Made by a program: the position numbers and the translations under genes
The notes under the pieces: generated by a model
Seen by the model: the letters and a program-made list of their open reading frames with translations, nothing else
Told to the model about the DNA's origin: nothing
The model's database searches: none
Shown: piece after piece, positions 1-7,909 of the stretch
How positions within the stretch are numbered: position 1 is the first letter of the stretch
Layout of the letters: every line of letters begins with the position of its first letter
Assembly: GCA_903847385.1 (NCBI GenBank)
Contig: CAINDO010000660.1
Coordinates: 1-35,270, forward strand
Direction of reading: 5' to 3'
Source of the DNA: an uncultured Myxococcales bacterium
Lineage (GTDB): Bacteria; Myxococcota_A; Bradymonadia; UBA7976; UBA1532
DNA length: 35,270 bases

Positions 1-190
1 AACTCACGCCCGCCGCATACATGCGAGCGCAGGCCGCCCGCACCTGACGACAGGCCCGAGGCTCACCGGCTGATCGAGGGCGTCGCGACAATGCTCGCAT
101 GCTGGAGATCCGAGATCACCTGGGCTTCGCTGATCGGTCACAGCTGGATGACCACCTTGGGCACCTGTACGAGCCGCCCGTGAGAAAACC

Positions 191-619
191 GTGAACAAGT
201 TCTGGAGTCTTGAACCCGAAGTGGCTGGAGAGCTTGGACGTGGCAGTGTCCTGGACGCGAGCATCCATCCTCCACAGGTCTCGAGATTGGAATACAGGTT
301 CACCGGGTGGCTCGGCGACGAACTGCTCGAGACGTTTCCGTGCTTCGTCGTGACCCAGCGTCTCGGGGCGGCACTCGTGTCGAAGCATCTCAGCGGGTTC
401 TGCCTCGACGCCGTCGATGTCGTCGCCTCCGAGGTGTTCAAGGAGATGCACCCGGACCGAAACCTCCCGGATCTCAGGTGGCTCAAGGTGACCGGGCAGG
501 CGGGCAGGGACGACTTCGGGCTCTCGGACGATCACTCACTGGTCGTTTCGGATGCGGCACTGCGCCTGCTGCGGGCGCACACGCTCTCGCACTGCGATTT
601 TCACGAGTACGGGGGCTGA
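191..619 (+). CDS. Immunity-like protein, family not named
   Basis: A 142-residue soluble protein with no signal peptide or membrane segment. I do not recognise a named Pfam family with confidence, but the layout is that of small cytosolic proteins found in polymorphic-toxin immunity clusters: EPEVAG at residues 8-13, GWLGDELLETFPCF at about 39-52, and DDFGLSDDHSLVVS towards the C-terminus, ending in SHCDFHEYGG. Third codon positions are strongly GC-rich throughout, supporting real coding. The start is a GTG with only a weak purine stretch (GAGAAA) ahead of it. It is the first of a long series of same-strand small genes. The role as an immunity protein is inferred from context, not from a motif. 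Confidence 0.7.
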   Translation: MNKFWSLEPEVAGELGRGSVLDASIHPPQVSRLEYRFTGWLGDELLETFPCFVVTQRLGAALVSKHLSGFCLDAVDVVASEVFKEMHPDRNLPDLRWLKVTGQAGRDDFGLSDDHSLVVSDAALRLLRAHTLSHCDFHEYGG

Positions 620-844
620 GATGAACGGCGCAATGGTCGGCCTCATGGAACGCCCGATGGTTGCTACGGAGGTCGACGAGCGCGCGGGTCGACAGGGCGC
701 TGCGGCCCCGGTCGATGTCGCAAGCATTCGGCGCATGGCGGGCGGCGCCCACCACCTTCGCAACCTCGTTCCACTTCAACCGCAGACGCACCCGGGAGCG
801 TTCGGCCCGTCGCGACGCGAGCCTTCGGGGCAGGAGGAGATCTC

Positions 845-1342
845 GTGAGCATCGTCGACAGACTCGAGCGACTGGGTATCGAGTGGGCGGAGGCGCGCCC
901 GGCGAACCATCGCGGGCTGGAGACCTTCTTCAAGCTGCGATGTGCGATCGCGTGGGGAGGTGTCTCGCCGCCGCGCGATTGTTCACCCCCCGTCGACCTG
1001 GCCAAACTGTGGTCGGCCGCTTCGGGCGCGCGTCTCTTCGTCGACGACGACTATGGGCAGTGGGGCCTGGTCCTTTTCAGCCCGGCGGAGGCCGTCTCGG
1101 CAACGGGTCGTTTTCAGGTCGTTCGACCCGAGGAATTCCGCCACGGAGACTTGATCGTCGGCGAGTTCATCGGTGATTCGGATGTCCTCCTGGTCCGTTG
1201 CGACCCTCTCGAGCCTGACTATGGGGCCGTGCTGATTCCGACCCCACTGGAGGGCCGGCCCGGTTGGACAAACGCCGCCGCCAGCCTGGACGAGTTTCTG
1301 GGTGCGTTCGAAAGGACGCACGGGGATAAGTTCTGGGAATGA
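845..1342 (+). CDS. SMI1/KNR4 (SUKH)-like immunity protein
   Basis: A 165-residue cytosolic protein. FFKLRCAIAWGGVSPP lies at about residues 28-43, DDDYGQWGL at 67-75, a GDLIVGEFIGDSDVLLVRCD segment follows, and the C-terminus is GDKFWE. This pattern matches proteins usually annotated as SMI1/KNR4 family; members of the SUKH superfamily bind and neutralise diverse toxin domains. The GTG start is chosen because CAGGAGGAG lies 5-14 bases upstream. It stands alone, 225 bp after the preceding gene. A frameshifted relic of a homologous gene lies at about 12,863-13,075, so the family has been duplicated in this island. The immunity role is family knowledge plus context. Confidence 0.75.
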   Translation: MSIVDRLERLGIEWAEARPANHRGLETFFKLRCAIAWGGVSPPRDCSPPVDLAKLWSAASGARLFVDDDYGQWGLVLFSPAEAVSATGRFQVVRPEEFRHGDLIVGEFIGDSDVLLVRCDPLEPDYGAVLIPTPLEGRPGWTNAAASLDEFLGAFERTHGDKFWE

Positions 1343-1710
1343 TTGCGGATTGCCACCGCTGAGCCCGCCAGACCGAACCGAGCCGATTCACCTGTCGGGC
1401 GTTGCCCGAGGCCTCGCCTGCAGGACGCGACGACCGTCACGGAGTCCGACGATTGCGACACGCTCGTGTACGCCGGGCAACCTCCGCCGCGACGACGTCC
1501 TGGATCAGGGCACGGCCGACGACAAGGGCGCGCTCCCCGGTCGCGCCCCCCTGGACCGGAGCGCCGAGCGGAGCTTCGAACCGGCCCGCGACCGTGTGTC
1601 GGGTCAAACTTGGAAGCGCACGGCCTGCGCGGCGGCGACCAAGACGAAACGTCCGAAGGCCAACGATCTCCTGTCTGCGAACCTTGAGCGGTGGCGACTG
1701 GAAAGCGACA

Positions 1711-1770
1711 TCGCGGTTGACCGGCCGTGATTCAAGCGTCAGCCTCGGATCAGGTCTTTGAAGAACCCGC
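1711..1770. repeat. Degenerate island repeat, copy R1
   Basis: It begins with CGCGGTTGACCGG and ends with TCAGGTCTTTGAAGAACCC, the two blocks that define the repeat family seen in copies R1-R7. Compared with R2 and R3 it has lost a few bases in the middle, which shifts the minus-strand reading frame. A short inverted pair (ATTCAAG / CTTTGAA) is present. Confidence 0.6.
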
Positions 1771-2034
1771 GGTTGGCCACGATGCGTGGGCCCGGCCCGC
1801 CCGAGGCGCCCGGTTCCCAGGTCGGAATCGCTCGTCTGACCGCCACGATGACCTGCTCCGGGCGTCGCACGGGAGTACGGGGCTGAGGTGTCGTCACAAC
1901 GCAGAGCGGTTGGCCGGGACTTCGACGACTTGCCACGCCCGGCACCACAGGAACCCCACCGAAGTGCCGGGGGGCAGCCCTGGGCACGTCCAACCGCCGC
2001 GTTCCCACGCCCGACTGTATCCGTTGACCCACCC

Positions 2035-2040
2035 GAGGAG
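2035..2040 (+). promoter_or_regulatory. Ribosome-binding site deciding the start at 2047
   Basis: GAGGAG lies 6 bases before GTG 2047, where the Im9-like alignment begins. A GTG at 2041 directly abuts it and is too close. A longer reading from 1888 would add about 50 residues unlike any immunity protein. Confidence 0.6.
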
Positions 2041-2046
2041 GTGACC

Positions 2047-2256
2047 GTGAAACTGTCCAGAGAGGAGCTTGTGCGTTTGGTCACGAAGGTCATGAACACG
2101 GAGGGCACTGAAGCCGAGATCGACGAGTATGTGGAGGCAGTGAACCGGGCGGTACCGCACCCGGCGTGGATGGATTTGGCATTCTACGACGAACGGAATC
2201 TGACGCCGGAACAGGTCGTCGAGGAGGCGCTTGCCTACAAGCCCATCCTGTTGTAG
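2047..2256 (+). CDS. Colicin/pyocin nuclease-type immunity protein (Im9-like)
   Basis: A 69-residue acidic protein that aligns with the Colicin_Pyocin immunity family (Im2/Im7/Im8/Im9), which bind and block DNase or RNase bacteriocin domains. The start gives the N-terminal helix SREELVRLVTKVMN. The diagnostic helix III region is visible: His38-Pro39, then Asp43-Leu-Ala-Phe46-Tyr47, with the same spacing as HP and the D51/Y54/Y55 hot-spot residues of Im9 (Tyr54 is Phe here). The C-terminal part is LTPEQVVEEALAYKPILL, the short form seen in non-enteric members (Im9 itself is 86 residues). It is a single gene with no nuclease bacteriocin beside it, so it appears to be an orphan immunity gene. 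Confidence 0.8.
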   Translation: MKLSREELVRLVTKVMNTEGTEAEIDEYVEAVNRAVPHPAWMDLAFYDERNLTPEQVVEEALAYKPILL

Positions 2257-2795
2257 CCGCTGACGCTCGTCGCTCTGGAGTGAGCGGCTGCGGGCCCGAC
2301 GACCTCGCGGACCGGGGCGTCGGTCTTGTCTCCTGTGAGTCGATCCGATTGGCATTGCGGTCCGGAGCCATCTCCGCGGCGCCTGCGCGGCTGGCCTGGG
2401 GCGCGCATCACGAAACGCCGTCGGGTCCGCGTGCGTGCGAGTGCGCTGGGTGAGTGGTCGCGTTTGGATTCGGAACCCGCGGTTGACCGGAGCGGCTTCA
2501 AACGGCAGATTGACGGTCAGGTCTTTGAAGAGCCGGTCATCGTTTCGGGAGCCTGGGCACGGCCTGACGCCCCACGACCATGACCGGTCGGCGGCGACAT
2601 CTTCTGAACCCGCGAGCCGGGAATGGACGGCCGAAGTGGCTCTCAGGACACACCTGAATCGCTGTTGAATCACCGAACGCCGGCGGAGCGACGAGAACCC
2701 AGGGTCGCGCCCCGGTTGCCGAGTCGCTTGGAAGGCTGCGCCAGCCGGGCGTTCGACCCCTACCCCACATTCCGAGGAACGAGGAGAGCACGTTG
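2257..2795. other. Gene-free stretch, 539 bp
   Basis: It contains repeat copy R2 (about 2478-2540) and the ribosome-binding site of the next gene. I see no coding sequence I can support. Confidence 0.5.
2478..2540. repeat. Degenerate island repeat, copy R2
   Basis: The best-formed copy: CGCGGTTGACCGG, then CGGCAGATTGACGGTCAGG, then TCTTTGAAGAGCCGGTC. It contains a clear dyad: TGACCGG followed by CTTCAAA (2484-2502) pairs with TTTGAAGAGCCGGTCA (2524-2539), giving a stem of about 14 pairs with a small bulge and a loop of about 21 bases. Read on the minus strand it gives FKDLTVNLPFEAAPVNR. Confidence 0.65.
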
Positions 2796-3170
2796 ATGTC
2801 GGAAAGTGTATTAGACTACCTCGGCTCGATTCTCGTGGAGAAGGTCAGAGACGCATCCGTCTCCGACCTCGACATGATTCTGAGCGGGACGATGAAAGGC
2901 GACGACGCGAAGGGTATCCGCTCCGCGCTCTCCGCACTCGACCCGAGTGCGCTGCAGGGGCTCCGCGCGGCGGTACCTGCGTTGGTGGATCAGGTCCTCC
3001 ACAACTTGCTGGCCACGATCGACGAGGTGCCGGACCTGGACTTGGTCGTGACCCACGCCGGGCAAGCGACGAAGGCTTCGGAGGTCAGCGACGGTCTGGC
3101 TGGGGAGCTCTATGGAAGCAGGGGCTGGCTCTCTCGGTTCGGTCGATTGCGCTCCGCTGATTCGCGCTGA
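2796..3170 (+). CDS. Conserved small protein, probable immunity gene
   Basis: A 124-residue, mostly helical cytosolic protein. ATG 2796 is chosen because GAGGAG lies about 10 bases upstream; a TTG directly before it is also in frame. Visible features are VEKVRDASVSDLDMI near the N-terminus, ALSALDPSALQ around residues 48-58, ALVDQVLHNLLATIDE at about 66-81, and a C-terminal SDGLAGELYGSRGWLSRF. I believe this matches a widespread uncharacterised family with a DGLAGELY..GWI.RF ending, but I cannot name it with certainty. The function as an immunity protein is inferred only from its location among such genes. Confidence 0.75.
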   Translation: MSESVLDYLGSILVEKVRDASVSDLDMILSGTMKGDDAKGIRSALSALDPSALQGLRAAVPALVDQVLHNLLATIDEVPDLDLVVTHAGQATKASEVSDGLAGELYGSRGWLSRFGRLRSADSR

Positions 3171-3994
3171 CGGCCGGCCCGCCGGCCTGAACCGCGGCAC
3201 GCCCTGCGGGTGCCTGGGCCGTTCCCGTGCTCTGTGCGGTTTGACCACGAAAGCACCGGACGATGCGCCGGGCCATCGAGAGCCTCCGTGCGGGTCTCCC
3301 ACGTCGACGCGGAAACCCGGCCCAGTTTACCTCGTAGACGCGCTGGCCCGCTCGACCCAGGCCGCGAGCGACACGACTACCGGACCCCCCCTCGGCCGGT
3401 TCCACGGAGATGTCGCCGCCGCGCTCATGCGGGGCCCCGCCTGCCGGTCGCTGATCGTGGGCCGTTCGGCGAGATCGCCAGCCCGACAGACGCCGATGCC
3501 CGACTCTACGCTCCCCACGTGGGGACAGTGTCGCGACGGCAGTCCCCTGTTGCGCGCGGCGGATCGGGGTTGCCAGAAGGGTTCCCGGTCGAGCCGTTGC
3601 GCAGAGCGTCAGCCTCGCAATGGGTCAGCCGGTTGGCAGGCGCCGGCGGTCCGTGGCGGTCCACGGCGCGTGTTGCGTTCGATGGCCTCAACGTACGAGG
3701 CATCAGGGACCTCGCTCATGTCGACCAGGGCGACACCTGGCGCTCCGAGTGAGAAGGGATTCCGCGCGAAGGCGTTGCAAGGACGGTCGATCGTACCGCA
3801 CCCTCAGATCCGGTCCGCGTCTGGAAAGGTCGTTGAGATGCTCGCGTTCAAGCATTCAGGAGCGAACGCGCCGCAAGATGCATTCGACAACGCCGAGGGG
3901 CGGTCCTGACGCCGGCGTGGCGCAACCTCTGGCGGTTGGCGTCCCGGATACTGGAAGGCCTGTGCTTCCGGCGCACGTGGAAGAGGAGTCTCAG
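3171..3994. other. Gene-free stretch, 824 bp
   Basis: Several overlapping frames stay open because of the GC content, but none has a plausible start, consistent third-position bias or a recognisable motif. No R-repeat copy was found. It may contain a decayed gene too far gone to identify. The last 20 bases hold the ribosome-binding site of the gene at 3995. Confidence 0.4.
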
Positions 3995-4417
3995 ATGAAC
4001 AAAGCGACTCTGGAGCGCCTGCGGGCAGAAGCACGGTCCTTCCCGATGATGTTCGGGACGGGTGTCCCCGACTTCGAGATCGAGGCGGCAGAGGCCGCCC
4101 TGGGATGCGAGTTCACTGAAGCCTATGTTCAGTTCCTCAGGGAGTTCGGCGGCGCAATGGTCGGCAGCGAGCCTATCCTCGGTCTCCGGCGCGCAGACGT
4201 CATGGGCGTGGATGCCTGGTCGGTTGTCGAAACGACTCGACGTTTCAGAGCGGACGGCTGGGCCGGAGCGGATGATCGGTACGTCGTGTCGATCGATGGG
4301 GCGGGCAACCCGATCGGCGTGGGACGCGACGGCGCCGTCTACCTGTCGGACCACCACGGTGGCGGTCTGCAGAAGGTCGCGGGAGACTTCGAACAGTTTT
4401 TGTCGAGTCGGCTGTGA
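3995..4417 (+). CDS. SMI1/KNR4 (SUKH-1) immunity protein
   Basis: A 140-residue protein of the SMI1/KNR4 superfamily, whose bacterial members neutralise polymorphic toxins. The ATG is preceded by AAGAGGAG 7-14 bases upstream. The fold signature is visible in order: an N-terminal helix, then EIEAAEAALGCEFTEAYVQF (about residues 29-48), the LREFGGAMVGSEPILGL turn, a VETTRRFRADGW helix, the YVVSIDGAGNPIGVGRDGAVY strand region (quoted in part), and DFEQFLSSRL at the C-terminus. Length and layout are normal for the family, so it appears intact. The gene is followed 73 bp later by another small immunity-like gene, so the two may share a transcript. Confidence 0.9.
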   Translation: MNKATLERLRAEARSFPMMFGTGVPDFEIEAAEAALGCEFTEAYVQFLREFGGAMVGSEPILGLRRADVMGVDAWSVVETTRRFRADGWAGADDRYVVSIDGAGNPIGVGRDGAVYLSDHHGGGLQKVAGDFEQFLSSRL

Positions 4418-4490
4418 CCGGATTGCCATCACGTCGCGGCGTAGCGCCTTTGGTCGACGGCCCGGGCGGTTCAGAGGCGAGGAATACACG

Positions 4491-4814
4491 ATGAGTCATC
4501 ACGTCACCCATCGGGCAGGAGAGATGGAGTCCGGGTTCCCGATTGGGCGCTTCGGCGACCTCTTGGACGAGTTGGTGACGCCCGACGACGAGCACCCCGA
4601 TGTCTCGGTCACCCATGAGTCCGAGTGGTCCCTGAGCGTCTACAGGTCCGGCTTCGTGGTGTTGGAGAACCTGGAGGCCGGCAAACCGCAGCACCTTGGC
4701 CCCGTGGACCGCAGCACGGCGCTGGAACTCATGATGGTCGTCGCCCAGGGCAAGGTCGACGCGTTGAAGACCAGGCCGTGGCGGCCCGGGTACCCACCGA
4801 GCACGGACGGCTGA
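4491..4814 (+). CDS. Small immunity-like protein, unnamed family
   Basis: A 107-residue protein starting at ATG 4491; the GAGGCGAGGA stretch about 10-20 bases upstream is only a fair ribosome-binding site. Visible features are GDLLDELVTPDDEHPDVSVT in the N-terminal third, HESEWSLSVYRSGFVVLENL in the centre (alternating beta strands), and ALELMMVVAQGKVDAL followed by PWRPGYPP at the C-terminus. The HPDVSVTHESEWSL..Y.SG.VVLENLE layout is one I associate with uncharacterised proteins from toxin-immunity loci, but I cannot give a family name. It lies 73 bp after a SUKH gene on the same strand. Confidence 0.75.
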   Translation: MSHHVTHRAGEMESGFPIGRFGDLLDELVTPDDEHPDVSVTHESEWSLSVYRSGFVVLENLEAGKPQHLGPVDRSTALELMMVVAQGKVDALKTRPWRPGYPPSTDG

Positions 4815-5303
4815 TTGCCGCCCGGACGGCTACGCGTCGGTGTCGAGGCCATCCGCCACAATGGGGCGCTCCGGCGCCGATCAGCGCGTCTGGAAGCGGA
4901 AGTCGCGGTTGATCTTGGCAGCCACGAATCGCAGACTGCGGGCCATGTCGTTGAACGAGCGCTGGAGGTTCGCGTCGGTGCGTGCGGCCTGTCGCCGAGT
5001 GGGCAACCGTGCAAGCCCGCGACGCTCGCGTGGACCTTCCCGTGGGCAGGTGTCGCGCAACGCGGCGAGAGCGCCCCAGGTCGCGGAACCGCGCGACCCA
5101 CACCCCGGATCACGCCGTGCTGAGCGCAGGAGTACGACCACGCTCGGTTGTGACGTTCGGCCCGTGCAAGGACGCCCACGAGCTGACGCTGTCGCGGAGA
5201 ACCTCGGTGGACCCGACCGGCGGCTCCTCACCGTCGCTGGCCGCCGCCGGAGGCAGGGGCGACCGCCGTTGCGGCCATACGTTCGGCAGAACAGAGGAAC
5301 GCG
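4815..5303. other. Gene-free stretch, 489 bp
   Basis: It holds repeat copy R6 (about 4904-4964) in its first third. The remainder shows nothing I can support, apart from a weak GAGGAACG ribosome-binding site for the gene at 5304. Confidence 0.45.
4904..4964. repeat. Degenerate island repeat, copy R6
   Basis: It starts CGCGGTTGATC and ends TCGTTGAACGAGCGC. It is the most divergent copy at DNA level, but the spacing between the two end blocks is unchanged. Read on the minus strand it gives FNDMARSLRFVAAKINRDF, collinear with the FKDL....L......VNRD reading of R2 and R3. Confidence 0.45.
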
Positions 5304-5819
5304 GTGAGCAACGTGCCGTCCACGACCGCAGCAAAGTGCCTGTCATTCCTGTCGGCGAACCAGCCGCTTCCCGCGGACGCTGCCCTGTCCGCCGACATCG
5401 TGAACGAGCTCGACTCGGTTCGGCTGTGGCTGTGCGACCATCCGGTTCCGGAGGCCCTGCCGCTGCTGCTTCGGGTCTTCGGAGAAGGAGATGGGTTGGG
5501 GGTCTACCCGTTGATTGAGGACACCGTCGCCCGGTTTCCGCGCGACGCCGTGGTCGCCGAACTGGCGGCCGTCCTCGAGGGTTCCCCCGATGCGACCCGG
5601 TACTGGGCTCTCCAACTCGCGTCGACTTTCCCGTCGGAGTGCATGGTGAAGCCGATCTGCCACCTGCTCCCAGTGCTCGACCATGACTCGCGGTTGGCCG
5701 CCCTGACCGCACTGGAGGCGATCGGCGGCGACGAGGCGCGCCGGTGCCTGACCGCGTGGGCGCAGAAGGAGATCGACCCCGAATTGCGAGCTCTCATCTC
5801 GGACATCATGGCGGGCTGA
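5304..5819 (+). CDS. HEAT-like repeat protein, probable immunity gene
   Basis: A 171-residue all-helical protein beginning with GTG 5304, with GAGGAACG just upstream. Several helical pairs resemble degenerate HEAT repeats: VPEALPLLLRVFGEGDGLGVY (about residues 46-66, quoted to show the first pair), PRDAVVAELAAVLEGSPDATR, YWALQLASTFPSECMVKP and HDSRLAALTALEAIGGDEAR. HEAT-like immunity proteins are common in polymorphic-toxin loci, and the neighbours support that reading. The exact family is not assigned. It has no signal peptide and is probably cytosolic. It stands alone between gaps of 489 and 165 bp. Confidence 0.75.
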   Translation: MSNVPSTTAAKCLSFLSANQPLPADAALSADIVNELDSVRLWLCDHPVPEALPLLLRVFGEGDGLGVYPLIEDTVARFPRDAVVAELAAVLEGSPDATRYWALQLASTFPSECMVKPICHLLPVLDHDSRLAALTALEAIGGDEARRCLTAWAQKEIDPELRALISDIMAG

Positions 5820-5892
5820 GGTCGGCCCGTCGCTGACTCGCACGGGGGTCGGGTCGCCGTTTGTGTGCTGGCGACCAGGCCAGTCGAGCGGT

Positions 5893-5984
5893 TCGTCGTC
5901 GACGTTCCCTGGCGCCGCTCACGCCCGGCTGACGCGAAACACGGAGATGGAAATCCGAGGCGCACCTGGAACATCCTACGGCGC
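5893..5984 (+). repeat. 5' flank shared with the copy-C paralogue
   Basis: The DNA just upstream of paralogue A resembles the DNA upstream of paralogue C (about 12,206-12,300): a GTTCGTCGTCG-like start, then GGAGATGGAAATCCG (5943-5957 here, 12,259-12,273 there), then a CCTGG.ACA..CTAC stretch directly before the ATG. The duplication unit of the family therefore included upstream DNA. A shorter TGGAAATCCGC match also lies at 15,101, before the Imm30-like gene. Confidence 0.55.
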
Positions 5985-6527
5985 ATGGACGCCGGCTCCA
6001 CGAAACTGAGTTATTGCCTCCGCTGGTCTCGGGCTCGACGGGTGATCAATACCGGGCTCGACGACGCCGCCGCTCGCCACCTCCACGACCAGGGAAAACT
6101 GTACACCGTGGTCGCGCACGAAGGTGGCCGCCCCTCCGCGTTCATTGAAGTCCGCCTGGAGGTGTCCTACGTCGGCGTGGAGTTCCTCGAACCTGAACTG
6201 CGCGTGGCGCTGGCGTTCCAGTTCTCGGCGCTCGGAATCGATGGTCGCAAAGCGCCCCCCGGGCACTGCTTCCTGCAGAGTGTGATCCGCCGCGAGTTCG
6301 ATGATCCCACCGACAAGGCCGCCTTCGGGACCAGCTACGACTACGACTTCGACGGCAACTGCCAGGTCATCCGCGAGAATCTCCGCACGCGCGAACTCGC
6401 CGAATCGAACCAACGAGTCGACGTGAGTGGGCACTGGGAGGCCCTTCCGGCCTTCGGGTGTTACGAGCCCTTCCTTCGTCGTGAGCGCTGGACGCGGCTC
6501 GATGGGACGAGATCGTCGGCCGGGTAG
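5985..6527 (+). CDS. Mosaic immunity-family paralogue A
   Basis: A 180-residue member of a four-copy family in this window (A 5985, B 7910, C 12301, D 15776). I do not recognise a named domain. N-terminal segment: KLSYCLRWSRARR at residues 7-19, shared with C. Middle segment: EVSYVGVEFLEPELRVALAF, shared with D. C-terminal third: DKAAFGTSYDYDFDGNCQVI, then ENLRTREL, then VDVS.HWEALPAFGCYEPF, nearly constant in all four. LHDQGKLYTVV around residue 40 is also constant. The start is ATG 5985, with no clear ribosome-binding site; it sits at the end of the upstream block shared with C. The immunity role is inferred from context. Confidence 0.8.
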   Translation: MDAGSTKLSYCLRWSRARRVINTGLDDAAARHLHDQGKLYTVVAHEGGRPSAFIEVRLEVSYVGVEFLEPELRVALAFQFSALGIDGRKAPPGHCFLQSVIRREFDDPTDKAAFGTSYDYDFDGNCQVIRENLRTRELAESNQRVDVSGHWEALPAFGCYEPFLRRERWTRLDGTRSSAG

Positions 6528-6562
6528 GCGGGTCGGGGCGCGCCAGGCAGGTCAACGCAACC
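6509..6562 (+). repeat. 3' flank shared by paralogues A and B
   Basis: It spans the last codons and the downstream DNA of A and matches 8421-8475 after B: GAGATCGTCGG.CGGGTAGG, then a GTCG.GGCGC stretch, then GGTCAACGCAAC. The similarity continues past the stop codon, so it reflects common descent of the DNA and not protein constraint alone. Confidence 0.6.
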
Positions 6563-6590
6563 AGCGTGCGGACGATCGCGGCCATGATGT

Positions 6591-6650
6591 CGCGGTTGAC
6601 CCGAGCGGTTTCGGCCGGCAGATTGGGAGTCAGGTCTTTGAAGAACCGGT
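6591..6650. repeat. Degenerate island repeat, copy R3
   Basis: It begins CGCGGTTGACCCGAGCGG, continues CGGCAGATTGGGAGTCAGG and ends TCTTTGAAGAACCGG. It is very close to R2 with no length change. A GGTCAACGC at 6550 is the inverse of the leading GCGGTTGACC, so a larger hairpin is possible. The minus-strand reading is FKDLTPNLPAETARVNRD. Confidence 0.65.
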
Positions 6651-6744
6651 GCTTGTTTGGCGTGGGTGGGCCCGGAGCGAGACGCCCCAACGACCTGACC
6701 ATAGCGATCTCAACCACGGTCTTCCTGCCATGAGGTCTACCACC

Positions 6745-7146
6745 ATGACTTTCGAACGAGAAGGCGCCCCGCCCGTCGCGAACCCGGCGGCACACCGACT
6801 GGCACGCGAACTCAGGAAACTGAAGAGCTACGGTCATTCGTCGTTCGCCTCCCTCACAGGTACTGACGGCAGCTACGTGCAGGTCGCCGGTGGCGGCGTC
6901 GGCTGCATGTTGGAGTGGCGGGACACACGCAGTCACTTGCATCGCCGGGCCTTTCTGGAAGTCCCGGTCGTGCCTTTTCAGGATGGGACCGAGTTGACGT
7001 TCGGGGGTGGCACGATCGCGCTCCGTCGGGACGAGTGGCTGAACATCCAGCTCGTCATCGAGGCGTTCACGGCGTTCTCAAAAGGCGAAGCGTTCCCGGC
7101 GACCATCCGCTGGAGGGATGTGTCGGAGGTCGTCGGGCTGGCCTGA
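6745..7146 (+). CDS. Small immunity-like protein, unnamed family
   Basis: A 133-residue protein from ATG 6745; ATG 6730 is an in-frame alternative and neither has a good ribosome-binding site. It shows a beta-rich core: SYVQVAGGGVGCMLEWRDTR in the first half, AFLEVPVVPFQDGTELTFGG in the middle, then GGTIALRRDEWLNIQLVIEA and a C-terminal FPATIRWRDVS. I associate the pattern of a glycine-rich strand, LEWRD, a P.VPF.DGTEL.FGGGT block and a terminal RWRD with uncharacterised proteins in toxin-immunity clusters, but I cannot name the family. It lies directly after repeat R3. Confidence 0.75.
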   Translation: MTFEREGAPPVANPAAHRLARELRKLKSYGHSSFASLTGTDGSYVQVAGGGVGCMLEWRDTRSHLHRRAFLEVPVVPFQDGTELTFGGGTIALRRDEWLNIQLVIEAFTAFSKGEAFPATIRWRDVSEVVGLA

Positions 7147-7909
7147 GGCGCGGCGGACCGGTCGAAGGCCTGCACGGTCCTACTCCCGATCACGTCCTTC
7201 GGGCATGATGAGCGCGCCGAACCCGCGCAGTCGGTCGACGTCGGCGACGCGGAGGGCCGCCTCGATGCCGAACGCGACGACGCGGCTCTCCGCACGGGTC
7301 TCGCTCACCGGCGCCGGTCAGACGCGGGCACACACCTCGACGAGGTCGTGCCAGGTCGCGAACCACCGGGGCTGGAACGTCGCCGGCGAGCAAGGTGAGG
7401 ACGGCTTGACCTGATCTGCCCCGAGCCGCTCGGCGCTCGTCCTTGCGACGCTTGCCGGCCGACACAGAGACCTCGACGTCGGGGAGACGCCGGGACTCGA
7501 CGGCCTCCCGCTGTGTCAACACAGTGGTCGCTTCGTGTGGCCGCGTCGCGGTCGTCTTCCAGGACCCGACGAACCGTGCGATCCCGCGCTGCGATCGTTC
7601 TTCGGCGACCTCGTGCCGCATGCTCGAACGTTCGCCCTGCGGCGCGGCGAGCGCGCACGGCGACGACGGGCAAATGCCGCGGTGCGTCGGCGCGGAGGTC
7701 CGCCAGAAGGGGTCCCCGACGCCCGACCGCATCCGGAAGCGCTCTCGGAGGCGCACGCAAGGCGGGCTCGGCGTTCCCGCTTCGAGGGCACGTAGGCCAC
7801 CGGGCGGTTTGCGCTGGTTGTCGCCACCGCGTGGTCACCCACGATCATGGCGGGCGAACGGCAGAATCCCGATCCCGGACCTCGAGTCGACGATCTACAA
7901 TCCTCGGCG
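7147..7909. other. Gene-free stretch, 763 bp
   Basis: No supported gene. On the minus strand a short stretch around 7319-7381 reads like a protein end (PRWFATWHDLVEVCARV then stop), and another minus frame around 7440-7620 is fairly protein-like. They are in different frames and match nothing I know. If real, this is a decayed minus-strand gene; chance is equally possible at this GC content. Confidence 0.35.

Larger units (their letters stand above)
1343..2046. other. Gene-free stretch, 704 bp
   Basis: No open frame here reads like a protein on either strand. The stretch holds repeat copy R1 (about 1711-1770) and, at its 3' end, the ribosome-binding site of the colicin-type immunity gene. 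The left part shows no similarity I can recognise. Confidence 0.5.

Noticed and set aside
1-190. Possible end of a toxin gene entering from the left
   Set aside because: No frame from position 1 reads as protein; stops occur early in the plausible frames, so nothing about an upstream toxin can be claimed.
7190-7756. A 188-residue minus-strand frame in the 7147-7909 gap
   Set aside because: No recognisable motif, frame bias changes along it, and the most protein-like piece (near 7319-7381) is in a different frame.
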